Positions 1-9,908 of a stretch of DNA of 64,000 bases are shown piece by piece. Numbering within the stretch: the stretch's first letter is position 1; every line of letters begins with the position of its first letter. The position numbers were made by a program, and so were the translations under genes. The notes under the pieces were generated by a model. That model had not been told where the DNA came from and ran no database searches. It was given only the letters and a program-made list of their open reading frames with translations. The stretch covers positions 35,211,608-35,275,607 of the forward strand of contig OX442314.1 in NCBI GenBank assembly GCA_949358305.1, given 5' to 3'. This stretch comes from Strigamia acuminata. Its lineage: Eukaryota; Arthropoda; Chilopoda; Geophilomorpha; Linotaeniidae.

Positions 1-496
1 AAGTGTTTAAAGATAGAAAAATTAACAAATAGGAACAAAACAATCAAAAAATAATATTACAAAGCTCTTGTCACCCCATCTGTAGGGGTGGTGTAAAGTC
101 ACCCCAAAAAATGGCCAAAGTCGCCCCAGTGATGATAACATGTTCCCCTGACTTTCCTGTTCATGATAAGTGCATGAAATTTTAACTGAAAGGTCGTGAA
201 TAATTACAGATTAACACTTTAAAAGGACATTGTCCTGACTCTAACCATTTCTGAGATATAAAATAATTTTTGAGTGTTTCTTTTTTTAAGTTAAAAACAT
301 GCATCCACTTGTGAATTTTTTTAAGGTTTGTGTGCATGCTGAGATAAAATCCAGCTTAAGAGTGTGAAAGAGCATACTTTATAGTATATTTTCATATTTT
401 TTATTTGTTAATATTTCCTACTGCCTGTCTTTGGCAATGCAGCAAATCTTTTTTTTCACTTTGGGGTAAAGTCACCCCGCTATACGGTACCCTCAC
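1..496. other. AT-rich non-coding DNA
   Basis: No coding frame is supported here. The only visible structure is a recurring short motif of the type GTAAAGTCACCCC, seen near positions 91-105 and 465-478, with its GGGGTGAC-like complement between. It may be a degraded repeat end. The right edge abuts a truncated Gypsy reverse transcriptase fragment. Confidence 0.5.
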
Positions 497-558
497 CTGC
501 AATCGAGCTTTGAAATGACTTCCGCTCCGTTGATCTTTTCTAACACTTCCTCCATCGT
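497..558 (-). pseudogene. Gypsy reverse transcriptase fragment, distal piece
   Basis: On the minus strand this piece reads TMEEVLEKINGAEVISKLD, the region of Ty3/Gypsy reverse transcriptase that normally follows the PIPT segment and precedes the catalytic LDL(R)xGYHQ segment. It ends abruptly after KLDCR. The part that should precede it lies at 921-1165, so the RT was split by the mitochondrial and repeat DNA at 559-920. No active site remains. The family assignment rests on motif order recognised by eye. Confidence 0.6.
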
Positions 559-795
559 GGCTGCTAGGGATAGCAGGACGTAGAGGGTTAAGTAGGCTAG
601 AGTTAGGCTGTTTGACTTAATTATTATTATTAACATTCCGCCCATATGGGCAATGGAGGAGTACGCTATTAATTTTCGCAGTCTTGTTTGGTTATACCCT
701 CCTAAAGCTCCTGTTAGGAGGGATAGTAGGGCTATTGTGCTTGTTAGTCTTGATTTGATCAGGAGGATTATTAAGACTGGGGCGATTAAATGACT
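559..795 (-). pseudogene. Nuclear mitochondrial insertion: ND2 fragment
   Basis: The minus-strand frame carries GGYNQTRLRKLIAYSSIAHM, the conserved core of NADH dehydrogenase subunit 2 (complex I, mitochondrial inner membrane). It is flanked by hydrophobic transmembrane segments rich in L, I, S and T. About 79 of the roughly 330-350 residues of ND2 are present. The tryptophan expected after HMG is glycine here. The fragment joins directly to Gypsy RT sequence at about 558 and to a dispersed repeat at about 796, so this is nuclear DNA and not the mitochondrial genome. It is a NUMT with no expected function. Confidence 0.8.
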
Positions 796-916
796 TGAAG
801 AACAACCATTCACTTGTCAGTACCATAAACTAGAGCATTGCATTAAGTAAACACTGCACAAACGTGTCCTCTCGAAAAAGAAGGAAAAAGGAAATAAACA
901 GTGGAACCAAGCAGTC
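796..916. repeat. Left arm of a 120-bp inverted repeat
   Basis: The reverse complement of this segment matches 4285-4403 over about 115 bp. Only a few substitutions and a 4-5-bp indel (GTTT near the GCTCTA) separate the copies. Both contain TTCGAGAGGACACGTTTGTG. The right arm continues into a larger dispersed repeat (see 4164-4407), so this copy is a fragment of that family lying in the other orientation. Confidence 0.75.
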
Positions 917-920
917 TTCT

Positions 921-1165
921 TCGTTTTACGGCCTGGTTGACTGCCCTCATGTCGAGGCAGATGCGGATGGTGGCGTCAGGTTTCTTTTACTGGAGCCATG
1001 GGTGACACCCAATTTGTTGGTCCTGTCACCGCCTCTATAATGTCCTGTTCGAGAAGTCTGTCATGTTCGAGATCCACTTGTTTCCTGATTTGAAACGGAA
1101 TCCGACGCACGCTCTGCGCCACTGGCTTCACGTCTTGGTCCATGTCACTAAAAACTAATTGTGGC
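921..1165 (-). pseudogene. Gypsy reverse transcriptase fragment, proximal piece
   Basis: The minus strand encodes the start of a Ty3/Gypsy RT. A VKPVAQSVRRIPFQIRK segment is followed by a leucine- and glutamate-rich stretch, then NWVSPMAPVKE, then after a frame break PDATIRICLDMRAVNQA. This is the usual PV(A)Q...RRIPF...IRIC(V)DMR order of the RT finger domain. A TGA after VKET and a one-base shift break it. The following residues appear at 497-558. Too decayed to be active. Confidence 0.75.
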
Positions 1166-2391
1166 TTAAAAAGTAAAATTTTACATGTAACGCACAGGCT
1201 TCATTTAGACCACAGATCTCCACTAAAGCGCGTGGGTTGGAACTTGATTCTGTCAATAATGCTCAAGCGCACAATGAGAAGATCGTATATGTTTTTTGGT
1301 ACATTACCTCAAGCAAATGAGGTGTGCGAGTTTCCTGCAAAACTTTGGAAACCATCGGTTTCCACAGTTCTACAAATGCCTCGTAGGAAAATGACAGAAG
1401 GAATGGATGATTGTGTTCTTCATGTATCAGGACATCTCTTACTCTTCTTTGCAATAACTGAAGGAGAACATTAATTATTAAATTATTAAAATTGTCGACA
1501 ATTAATTAATATAATAAAATAAAAAAATAAAAAAATTCATACTCTGTGTCCTCTCTGCTCACCCTATGAGAGCGCCATTACAAAGGTAGACCCAATTGTT
1601 CGTAGACACCATCAGCTAGAGTGAAGTTGCCTGCCACGCAACAAACAATCACTGCCTAAGTAATAATAATAATAATAGAAAAGAAAAGTAAATTAACAAT
1701 CAAAACACTTAGAGAAACAATTTGAATACTGGTACTAACATGAATTCGTAATTGGAAATCGAACTCTCCAAACATGGGGAAATCCAGTTGCAGTTGCAAT
1801 TGTCCAAGTTTTGTTACTGCAATCTCCAAATTTTGTTGGTCTTGTATCTCTTCATGGCAGATTGCATGCAAAAAGCTTATTGCATTTGCTATTTTCTTTC
1901 TTGAGGGAACTACCTGCATAAGAGGTAGTTCTAGGCAACCTGTGAATAAATTTTATATATTTATTATTATGAAATTATTAGTATAAATTTTGAATTTTAA
2001 TACAAGTTACTTGTACTGAAACTTTCTGTTTGAGGGCTTGCTATAAGTTGGAAATTCCTCAAAGTATCCCATGTGATCCAGCCATAAATTGTTTGCCTTT
2101 CTTGGTCTGAAAAAGCCATGGTTGTAATTAATCAAACTGAAGATTTTTTATTTTAGGCCATTTAAAAATGATGAAATGACATGTGACAGGACATGTGACA
2201 AGCCACGTAACTTAAAAAAACATTTGTCATGATTAATTTGATGTTGGGAAATTAATTTAACAAACGTATCGCGTTTTATATTTATTAAAAAATTAAAATT
2301 AATTACATTAAAATTTTCTGAAAACAAATATAAAATTACAAACATTAAAATTACTGCTAAGAATAAATAAAAAATAAAAGTAAAAATTTTC
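1166..2391. other. AT-rich DNA, no supported gene
   Basis: No recognised gene. There is an (AAT)n microsatellite near 1660-1678 and long AT runs. Short open frames on both strands between 1260 and 1470 overlap each other and match nothing I recognise. Confidence 0.4.
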
Positions 2392-2461
2392 ACACACAAT
2401 AGGATTTGAACCTTTGTAAAAAGATTCCTAGTCCATTGCCTTAACCACTGGGCCACCATTA
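2392..2461 (-). repeat. tRNA-Ser-like sequence (SINE head or tRNA pseudogene)
   Basis: Reading the minus strand, the segment has a pol III A-box (TGGCCCAGTGG) and a B-box (GGTTCAAATCC) at tRNA-like spacing, with GGTTAAGGCAATGGACTAG between them as in serine tRNAs. The anticodon position reads AGG where tRNA-Ser has AGA. The anticodon stem is mismatched and the acceptor stem does not close. It is therefore a tRNA-derived repeat or decayed tRNA, not a working tRNA gene. A SINE would be expected to have other genomic copies with the same tail. Confidence 0.6.
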
Positions 2462-3739
2462 CGAACTGGGCCATCACTACAAACTATTATTATCTTCAAT
2501 CAGGCAGTGATTGATGTTGGTGAACAAAGTTGTGATGTCATATGTCATGTGATGTCAAATTACTTGGGTTTCAGTGTAAGATTTGACTAGACTAATCATC
2601 AAGTGTAGTGCTACACTACAGTATTCATACTCAGCCTATTTGCATGAAAAATGAACTCCCTCAGCCAACAAAGTTCTACTTTGACAATGCCATTGTTAGT
2701 TAACTCTAGCTTATGGAGCAAAATGCTTAGAAATGGTTAAAGAACTACTTGTAATTGTTATCTCACATAATTAATTTTAAAATTGATGAGTATGTTAATA
2801 GTAAGCTTACCTTCCCTTTGTTAATATGGCCCCACTGTATATAAGACAGCGCCTCATGATACACTGTGCCATCAGTAAATAATAATTACCGTAAAAGACA
2901 ATTCATTTATTTTTAGAGGCACTTGATAGAGGGCGAAATCATCCACGACGGTGGATTTGGAGATTTGGGAGCCTGAGTCAGCCACAGGTGACATTTCGCC
3001 AAAGCTAGGTGAATTTTAATTTTGTATTATTTAATTTCATTTATTTATTTTTTGTTGGTTTGATTTAAAAGTCACCACTCACCAGTTTGGAATTTTTATT
3101 TCTCATTTATCAAAGTTTAAAATTTCCTGACACTGACTTGTGAGTTGCAGAGTCACTCTGGTGGCAATAATTATTATTAACAGGAGAATGATGCGATTTC
3201 TTGGCAACATATTTTCCATTATAGAAAAGTGAGCGATTCACTCCATGTGCAGTAATATTTTTAATTTTTTACATTGTTGGGGTATTTTGTATTTGTTTAT
3301 TGGGTTAGCAAATGTCAATTCTCTGGTCTGGTGTCTCGTGTCTCGTGTCTCGTGTCTGTGTCTCGCTCGTACTGTTGTCGGCCATTGTTCACTTTGGTTC
3401 TTCTCGTTCTTGACTTGTTCTTTACTCGTTCTTTCCTCATCGGTTTTCAAACTCCATTTTGAAGGATTTAAATTTCTAAATACGGACGAATGGACGAATC
3501 TTCGTACTCCATTCATCCTTGAATTCATGTAAGGTTCATTTCTCGTATGATCCATTTCTTGCAAATGTTAGTGCTGAATCTTAGGCCTAATGGAACGGAA
3601 TGCAGACATTTTGAGTGCCGTTGAATTTCTTATTCTGTTTTATTTGCTTTTGCTTTGTAATTTCGCATCTTTCTTTACTCCAGATTGTCTTGACTGGCAT
3701 CTCGATTAATCTCATCTATATTTCGCTTCATCCTGATCA
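2462..3739. other. Intergenic DNA with a short tandem repeat
   Basis: No recognised coding sequence. Near 3325-3362 there is a short tandem array of CTCGTGT-type units. A TATATAAG sequence lies near 2838 upstream of a GC-richer patch (about 2930-3000), but nothing links it to a gene. Confidence 0.35.
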
Positions 3740-3965
3740 GCTTTGATGATTCACTTTTTCAAATTGTACGTGTTCCTTGATGAACTTTACGTTCTTCTCG
3801 CCAAAATCGTCGTTGTTTTCGTTTTTCTCATCGTAAAAATCGCCAAACTCATCTTCAAATTGGCCGTCTTCGTTGTTTCTTTTATCATCAAAATCGCCAA
3901 CTTTTCCGTCCTTCTCGTCGTCGTTTCCATTTTCATCATCGCCGTCTAAGTTTTCGTCATCACAA
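3740..3965 (-). other. Acidic low-complexity open frame
   Basis: The minus strand is open for about 70 codons of mostly D, E, N, G, F and K, with repeated GDF and DDE groups. The opposite strand is open as a hydrophobic V/I/F-rich shadow of the same trinucleotide pattern. No start codon or domain is visible. It could be an exon piece of an acidic nuclear protein or simply a degenerate GAT/GAA repeat tract; the latter is as likely. Confidence 0.25.
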
Positions 3966-4163
3966 TGTCTCTACTACCTGCAAGAAGTTGTCGCCAAACA
4001 ATCCCTCCTTGGTTCACCCCTTCTTCGATAATTGGGCAATTTCCGATCCAAACCTCGCTGTGAACTCTAGAAATTTTAACATCGCCATTCGAAATGTTGG
4101 AAATTCCACAGATAATTAATGTTTTGAATTTTTAGAGTTTTGGTTACATGATATTGTAATTTG

Positions 4164-4407
4164 AGTATGGTGGTCACCCCTGGGTCAAGCTAAAAGAGAG
4201 CTCTGGTCATAATAGTTGGTATTGTAGGCCTGCACGCCATTTACTGTATGGGTATAGCATTTACAATTTCGATGTCTGTGATCTGACTGCTTGGTTCCAC
4301 TGTTTATTTCCTTTTTCCCTCTTTTTCGAGAGGACACGTTTGTGCAGTGTTTACTTAATGCAATGCTCTATGGTACTGACAAGTGAATGGTTGTTCTTCA
4401 AGTTATC
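4164..4407 (+). repeat. Dispersed repeat family, copy 1
   Basis: This segment starts around GGTGGTCACCCCTGGGTCA and runs through AAAGAGAGCTCTGGT, a GTAGGCCTGCA-like block and GACTGCTTGGTTCCACTG. Related copies appear at 42400-42570, 44725-44770 (3' part), 59098-59460 and, inverted, at 796-916. The copies vary in length and divergence. No terminal inverted repeat or coding region is evident, so the class is unknown. Confidence 0.65.
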
Positions 4408-4644
4408 TTTTATTTTTGTTGCCAATTGTCACGAAGTTTGCTGTCTGGTTTGCTTACTGGTATCCACTATAATAATTTCACTTAATTGCTGTCTTGTTTA
4501 TTTCGTATCTAAATGATCATTTCAAAACATTTGTTATTACATTGTCCAGATGTTTTTATAAGCTTTTCTGTCACAATCGTAGGTATACAGTAGATTACGT
4601 GGTCGATGTATAATTGTGTGATTTCTGGTTCATGTATAAAATAA

Positions 4645-4911
4645 TTGAGTGGGTCTGGAAAGAGTTTTAAAAATTGGCGCATTATGAGGACACCTTTCTA
4701 TTTTAAGAATTTTGGAGAAATGGCTTTTCTTCTCTTTAATCTTATCTAGTAGATCTAAAATCATTTCTACCGATAAATTCTCCAGAAACACGACCAGTGA
4801 ATAGTTGGCTTGGCAGTTTTGGTTAATGCACGGGACAAAGTTCCTGTCGCGGCCGATCGTAACCTCGGCCTGGTGGTAAACGCAATCCTTGCAGAAAACG
4901 TGGTGTCCACT
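4645..4911 (-). pseudogene. RBR-type E3 ubiquitin ligase exon fragment (RNF216-like)
   Basis: On the minus strand, an AG acceptor (ATTATAG) precedes an open frame of about 88 codons. It begins GHHVFCKDCVYHQAEV and continues with a PCINQNC pair, and is open to a TGA. GHxFCxxC followed by a C-x4-C pair matches the RING1 and in-between region of RBR ligases of the RNF216/TRIAD3 type, which transfer ubiquitin to target proteins. Only part of the RBR module is present and no upstream exon was found. An ORF-bearing exon of a living gene or a remnant are both possible. Confidence 0.45.
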
Positions 4912-4980
4912 ATAATAATTTCACTTAATTGCTTTCTTGTCTTTTCCTTATCTAAATGGTCACTTGGAAAACATTTATGT

Positions 4981-7666
4981 TGTGACGATTGACTTGGCGA
5001 GATACAAATTGCTTAACAATTAGAGCGAGAACTCGTGTGAAAGTGTAAAAGTACGGAGGCTTGTGATTTCTCAAATCATGTAACAATTTATTACGAATGG
5101 AAGACTTATATAAAACCTATGCCTTCAAATGGCTAAATAACTTCATGTTAAATATACAATGGGTTGGCAAAAGCCCTGAAATAATATCACTTGCGGTTTT
5201 CAGTCGTGCAATAAGAATGTGTATCTTTCTTATTACGGTGACGTAAAAGATGTCGTCTGAGTATGGTTCGGGCTTCCAAATGGTCCTGGATTGGTTCTAA
5301 AATGGTGTGTAATGGTTAGGCTTGGGTGTGTTATATCCGAGAGGTGCGGTTGACTTTGGCACAATCATCACACGTATAATTATTATATTGTTAATAATTA
5401 TACAGCGCGATCATAAGAATGATGAAACAATCGAAATAAATATTCATGTAAATTCTATTGAATTAAACATGATATTGTGTTCGCGAAACTGGATAAATAA
5501 CTATAAAAATAAAGAAATAATTAAAATAGCGCCGAGCTATTTTTGCCCCGAGTGCAATCAACATTTGAGTCAGACTGAAATGTTCCGTCAAACCAACAAC
5601 GAAATGAATCGAAGTATTTCGCAGGAAAGGTTATCCATCGCCGGGAAATTACTCCACTCGGTCCTGGCTGGCGGGAGAGTAACCGGGAAATTACTCCGCG
5701 TCGATTACTCTGATAATGCGTCTGTGAAATATAAATACTCCACTCTAGATTCTACATTACCAATGCGTCTGTGAATTTTACTCCACTCTAGATTCTGCAT
5801 TCTACAACGGAATGTTGGCATGAAGCTGGAGGGAGTGCGTCTGTGGGTTGTACCCCACTCTAGATACTACACTTAAATGTGTCTGTGAATCTCTCCACTC
5901 TAGTTACTACATTTCTACAACGGAATGTTGGCATGAAGAGGCGGGCAGTGTGTCTGTGAGTCTTCTACCCACTCTAGATACTTACACTAAATACAAAGTA
6001 TTTCTACAACGGATTGTCGGAACGCAGAGAAGTATAATATGTGCTCAAGTAATATCAGTATCAAACAAAAACAGAACAAGAGCGAGCTATATCCGTTTTG
6101 CAGGGGGATATATACTCGGTGAGGAGAATAGCTGTTCAGTGATCCAATGGGATCACTGGGCAGTCAAATCTAAAGGTTCATTCCCGGGAATTCCCGCTCG
6201 GGAATTCCCGGGAATTTTCGCAATTTTTCAATTCCCGATTCCCGGGAAATTTGTTTTAATTTCCCGGGTTTTCCCGGCAGTCTGACAGTCCTATTTTCGG
6301 TAAATTTGCGTCGCATACATGTTGCATAATGCAACGTGAAAGCGGCGTGAATGCAACGTGAAAGCGGCGTGAATGCAACTTCCATTCACGTCGCTTACAC
6401 GTTGCATTCCTGTCGCATTTGCTTTGCATTTCCATCCCATTCCCGTCTCCTTCGGTTCGCATTTTCGTCGCAATTCGCATTCGTTTTGCATTCCCGTCGC
6501 AATTTGCATTTGTTTCGCAATCCCGTCGTGTTCTCTTCGCATTCCCGTCGCATTCCCATCGCATTCCCATCGCATCCCCGTTGCATTCACTTCACATTCC
6601 TGTCGCAATTCGCATTCGCATTCCCGTCAAAATTCGCATTCTTTTGGCATTCCCGTCGTATTCCCATCCCATTAGCTTCGCATTCCCGTCGCCTTTGCTT
6701 CACATTCCCGTCGCAATTCTTATTCGTTTGGCATTCCCGTCGTATTTGCTTGGCATTCCCGTTGTATTTGCTTCGCATTCCGGTCCCCGTCATATTCGTT
6801 TCGCTTTCCCATCGCATTGTTTAACAGCAATTTTGAACAACTAAACTTCTTTAACAGCAAGTTTAAACAACAAGATGTGTTTAACTGCAATTTTTGACAA
6901 CCAGATCATGTGTTTAATAGCAATTTTGAACAACAAAATGTGTCTAACTGCAATTTTGAACAACAAAATGTGTTTAACTGCAATTTTGGACCACAAAATA
7001 TGAAAGATTGCAGTTTTGAAAAGGAAAAGCAATTCTTAGCTGCAATTAAAACGAGTGTGAACACATTTAAAGTGTGTTTACACTCGTTTTAATGACTTTA
7101 GTGTTTTTTTTTTGTTTTCAATGCAAAAATACCTAATTTTGTTGAATTCCCTGAATTTCCCGGGAATTCCCGGGAAATTGAATTAAAATTTCCCGTTTTC
7201 CGGGAAAAAAATAATGGCGGGAAAAATGAACCTTTAGTCAAATCCATCCAATCCCAGATCATAGGAAGTGGATACCCAGGACATAGTCTTCTACTAGGTC
7301 CACTACAGGAACTGGATACGCAGGACACACTTTGGATTAAGTCCCTTTGACTATAATCCAAAAGGAGTCCAACTCACAGTGGGTGATGAAGGGTGACTTC
7401 ACCAGGTGTAAAGTTTGCACATAATTCAATAGAATTATGTGACAAATCAATAGAATTATGTGACAAATAAATCAACTAGTATTTAAACATCCAAAAGTAT
7501 TTAAAAGTGTCTAAAGTCGCAGTGGAATAAAATATAAATAGTAATTTATATTTTATTCACTCAAAAATTGTCGAAATTTGAAATTACCGCTAAAACGTAT
7601 CAGCGCCATCTATTGGTGAAGTAATCGTCCTATACTAACAAAGTGTATGACAGTGTAACCGTCACA
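4981..7666 (-). repeat. GypA 3' LTR (left LTR), carrying a hAT-like insertion
   Basis: Matches 18838-20421 almost base for base except for the insertion at 6171-7236 and a 21-bp duplication around 7432-7460. Without them the LTR is about 1.6 kb. The middle part (about 5640-6010) contains degenerate direct repeats: CCACTCTAGA blocks, GCGTCTGTGA blocks and TCTACAACGGAATGTTGGCA twice. The 150- and 145-codon open frames inside it are not conserved-looking proteins; they are probably fortuitous. The 3' end is placed at CGTCACA (7660-7666), which mirrors the TGTGACG start. Confidence 0.85.
6171..7236. mobile_element. Non-autonomous hAT-like DNA transposon with internal minisatellites
   Basis: Terminal inverted repeats TAAAGGTTCATT/AATGAACCTTTA are bounded by GTCAAATC on both sides (6163-6170 and 7237-7244). 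The other LTR has a single uninterrupted GTCAAATC at the same place. An 8-bp duplication and a TAAAG start fit hAT elements. Both ends hold nested CCCGGGAATTCCCGGG palindromes. The interior is a GC-rich array of about 12-18-bp units around CATTCCCGTCGCA (6300-6810), then an array of about 30-bp units around TTTAACTGCAATTTTGAACA (6820-7020). No transposase is present, so it must have been moved in trans. The short ORFs over the arrays are repeat artefacts. Confidence 0.85.
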
Positions 7667-8237
7667 AGTCCCCCTTAAATATATGTTAATACCTGTATTA
7701 ACATACTATTTATCCCGAATATCTTGAGGATCAAGACCACACTGTCATCTATGGAACTGGAGCTGTAATCCTTGGTAAGTAAAAACCTTTATCTTATATC
7801 TTAATAGTATAAATAAAGAGTATTTCTTAATCAAAATGCTTCAAAATATTTATGAAGATTTTTAGAAAAATCAGAATAATCAAAACCTGTACATTAAGTG
7901 ACCTTAATACTAACAAAAATCTTTTCCATTGCAGAGAGACTTATCTCAACAATAGATCGAATCAACGGAATAACATCAAAAGTGTAACTTATTAATAAAA
8001 TGACAAATTTGAACATGAATTTTTACAGTCTTCAACTTGAAAATGTAAAAATCACACAGAATAAATCTTGTTACGGGTTAAAACTTGTTAATAAAATTCA
8101 ATAATTATCTAAATTCTGCCGTTGGACTACTCCAAAAAATTATCACAAAAAAGGAATTCCTGTAGACCGTGTTGCTTCTGGCTTTTAGAAGGAAGTTGAG
8201 GAAAGCAACATATCCCCAACCTACAAGCGCTTTTCCT
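7667..8237 (-). other. GypA 3' untranslated region with polypurine tract
   Basis: In the minus-strand sense, the sequence immediately before the 3' LTR is AAGGGGGACT (7667-7676), the polypurine primer for plus-strand DNA synthesis. The rest, between the extra ORF and the LTR, is AT-rich with no open frame of note. Confidence 0.7.
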
Positions 8238-9908
8238 TCAGTCTAACTCGGAATCCTCCAATAACTCTTCCGCGGCGGTTGAAGTGGTATACGCTGGCGT
8301 AGTCGGAATTCCAATTATCGCGGCGGTGACAATTGCGGCAGCGATTTCTGGACTCATGGGTACCTCCTGGATCTCCGTGGTTTCAGGTTCCACGTCCAAT
8401 CGCAATGGGTCTACTGCTGCCCCATGTTGTTGCTCAGTGAATGCCTCGAGTGGGTCTGGGCCTCCCAAAGGTGAAGCTCGGGCAGGAGCCGACTCAACAT
8501 ACAAAAGGTGGTGGTCCGGTAGCCCCTCGTGCCATCCATTCTTGATGGTGGAGTGAGTGTCGTACGAGATCTTGTTCAAGAGCTGGCACCACACATAGGA
8601 TCGGGTCTGGAAGGTCTCAGCTCGCATCGGGTGGAAGATCCACTGCATAATGGTCAAAGGAATTGAATAATCAGGATTTGTACCTTCTCTTAGTGCTAGG
8701 CTGATCTGTTTTGCTGCCTCGATGAGAACAGGACGATAGTGCTGGATTTCCGCGTTTGCCCGCTCCTGAATGGTCATCTCGGGTGATGGTAGAAATGGAG
8801 CGACCATCAGGATGACTGGCTCGGGTGTAACCTGAATATTAACCGTCGGAATCGCAGCTTCGGTCGTTTCGACAACTTGTCCTTCCATTGGAGAAGCAGC
8901 AGAAGTTGTGGGCGCCGTCATCTCAGGAGTGGTCGCCAAATTCAATGTTGAGACAACCTGACTCACTTGGGCAACGGTGGAGTCCGATTCTGTATCGGGC
9001 TGCGGTTCGGTAAGTCCTCCTCGCGGGGTTGAGCTGCTAGACATTTGCGCCGGGTCTACATAAATAGCTTGCTCCGGGCCCTGGTGGATGAGGCCACATT
9101 CGCGGCACATCGCCCAATTGCGTGCTGTCGGCGTACTTAGCCCTTTGACGATGAATGGAAGAATTTCCTCGTTCCACATACTGGAAATTGCGACACGCTT
9201 ACCACCGTGACAGTTCACGCAGACTACGGCGTGAATGCCGGACAATAATGAGGACAACCAACCACATCCTGCGCATAAAGGGCAGAACATAAGCTTTGAT
9301 TTCGGCATGATGTTTGTTCCCAAGGCGGCAGCTTCCATATCGCGAAACACGTGTTCTCGCCGTTGCTTACGATAACTTGGTAAGTTGAGCTCCGATAATG
9401 AGCGAGCTTGCGAGGTTGGGCGGGTCAACGCTTCGGATGAAGATGCCAACGTGGACTTGGTGGGTCCTTTGGGTTTGCCGGTTTTTCCTCGACTAGCGGT
9501 ATCGCGAGGATTTCGTGGTCGAGCAAACGGTCTGTTGGTAGTCTGGGGCGGAGCTTCTTCATAAGATTCTTCTTCTTGTGAGAAGTCGTCTTGGCGCCGT
9601 CTCCTAGACGCGAAACGGGAATGATGTGACGAGTCGTCAGAAAAATCCCAATTCGGAGTCTCGCGGGGAGCATCATAGGTGACAACACGCTGACTAGCTT
9701 GACGGCCTCTGGAAGGACGCGAGTCGGTCGGGCTAACACCCATGGCGGTCCTAATTCGTGGTGGTACGAGATCCGGATTATCTCGGGCACAGTTGGCGAC
9801 GAGCTCGGGGTCAGAGGAGGGATTAACAAAGCGATAATCCGTCTCTTCCGACTCTTCTGGATCCCAATGTACGTACTGTCGCTTGCTAGCACGACCTCGG
9901 CGACTCAT
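8238..9908 (-). CDS. GypA accessory ORF3 with paired CxxC zinc motifs
   Basis: A 569-codon open frame begins at 9947. The internal methionine 14 (MSRRGRASKRQY, at 9908) is the more natural start because the first 13 residues read from AT-rich leader. The N-terminal 200 residues are R-, S- and E-rich and likely disordered. In full-frame numbering, C222/C225 and C243/C246 form a CPLC...CVNC pair with G residues as in DnaJ-type CxxCxGxG zinc fingers, and C281/C284 add another CxxC. The C-terminal half is P/T/A-rich with a conserved-looking helical stretch near residues 390-460. There is no signal peptide or membrane helix, so it is not an envelope protein. It lies about 1.25 kb downstream of pol. 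The function is unknown; GypB has a similar ORF in the same place. Confidence 0.7.
   Translation of the reverse strand: MSRRGRASKRQYVHWDPEESEETDYRFVNPSSDPELVANCARDNPDLVPPRIRTAMGVSPTDSRPSRGRQASQRVVTYDAPRETPNWDFSDDSSHHSRFASRRRRQDDFSQEEESYEEAPPQTTNRPFARPRNPRDTASRGKTGKPKGPTKSTLASSSEALTRPTSQARSLSELNLPSYRKQRREHVFRDMEAAALGTNIMPKSKLMFCPLCAGCGWLSSLLSGIHAVVCVNCHGGKRVAISSMWNEEILPFIVKGLSTPTARNWAMCRECGLIHQGPEQAIYVDPAQMSSSSTPRGGLTEPQPDTESDSTVAQVSQVVSTLNLATTPEMTAPTTSAASPMEGQVVETTEAAIPTVNIQVTPEPVILMVAPFLPSPEMTIQERANAEIQHYRPVLIEAAKQISLALREGTNPDYSIPLTIMQWIFHPMRAETFQTRSYVWCQLLNKISYDTHSTIKNGWHEGLPDHHLLYVESAPARASPLGGPDPLEAFTEQQHGAAVDPLRLDVEPETTEIQEVPMSPEIAAAIVTAAIIGIPTTPAYTTSTAAEELLEDSELD

Noticed and set aside
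2148-2477. 109-codon minus-strand frame
   Set aside because: It reads through the tRNA-like element and AT-rich DNA; hydrophobic low-complexity product, not a gene.
3743-3949. Hydrophobic 68-codon plus-strand frame
   Set aside because: Complement of the acidic GAT/GAA-type tract; V/I/F pattern is an artefact of the opposite strand.
5322-6285. Two open frames of 150 and 145 codons within the GypA left LTR
   Set aside because: The first recurs in the other LTR and the second is altered by the hAT insertion; both overlap degenerate LTR repeats and show no domain. Treated as chance frames in a regulatory LTR.
6256-6844. Several overlapping long frames on both strands
   Set aside because: They are translations of a minisatellite (CATTCCCGTCGCA units) in all frames, not genes.
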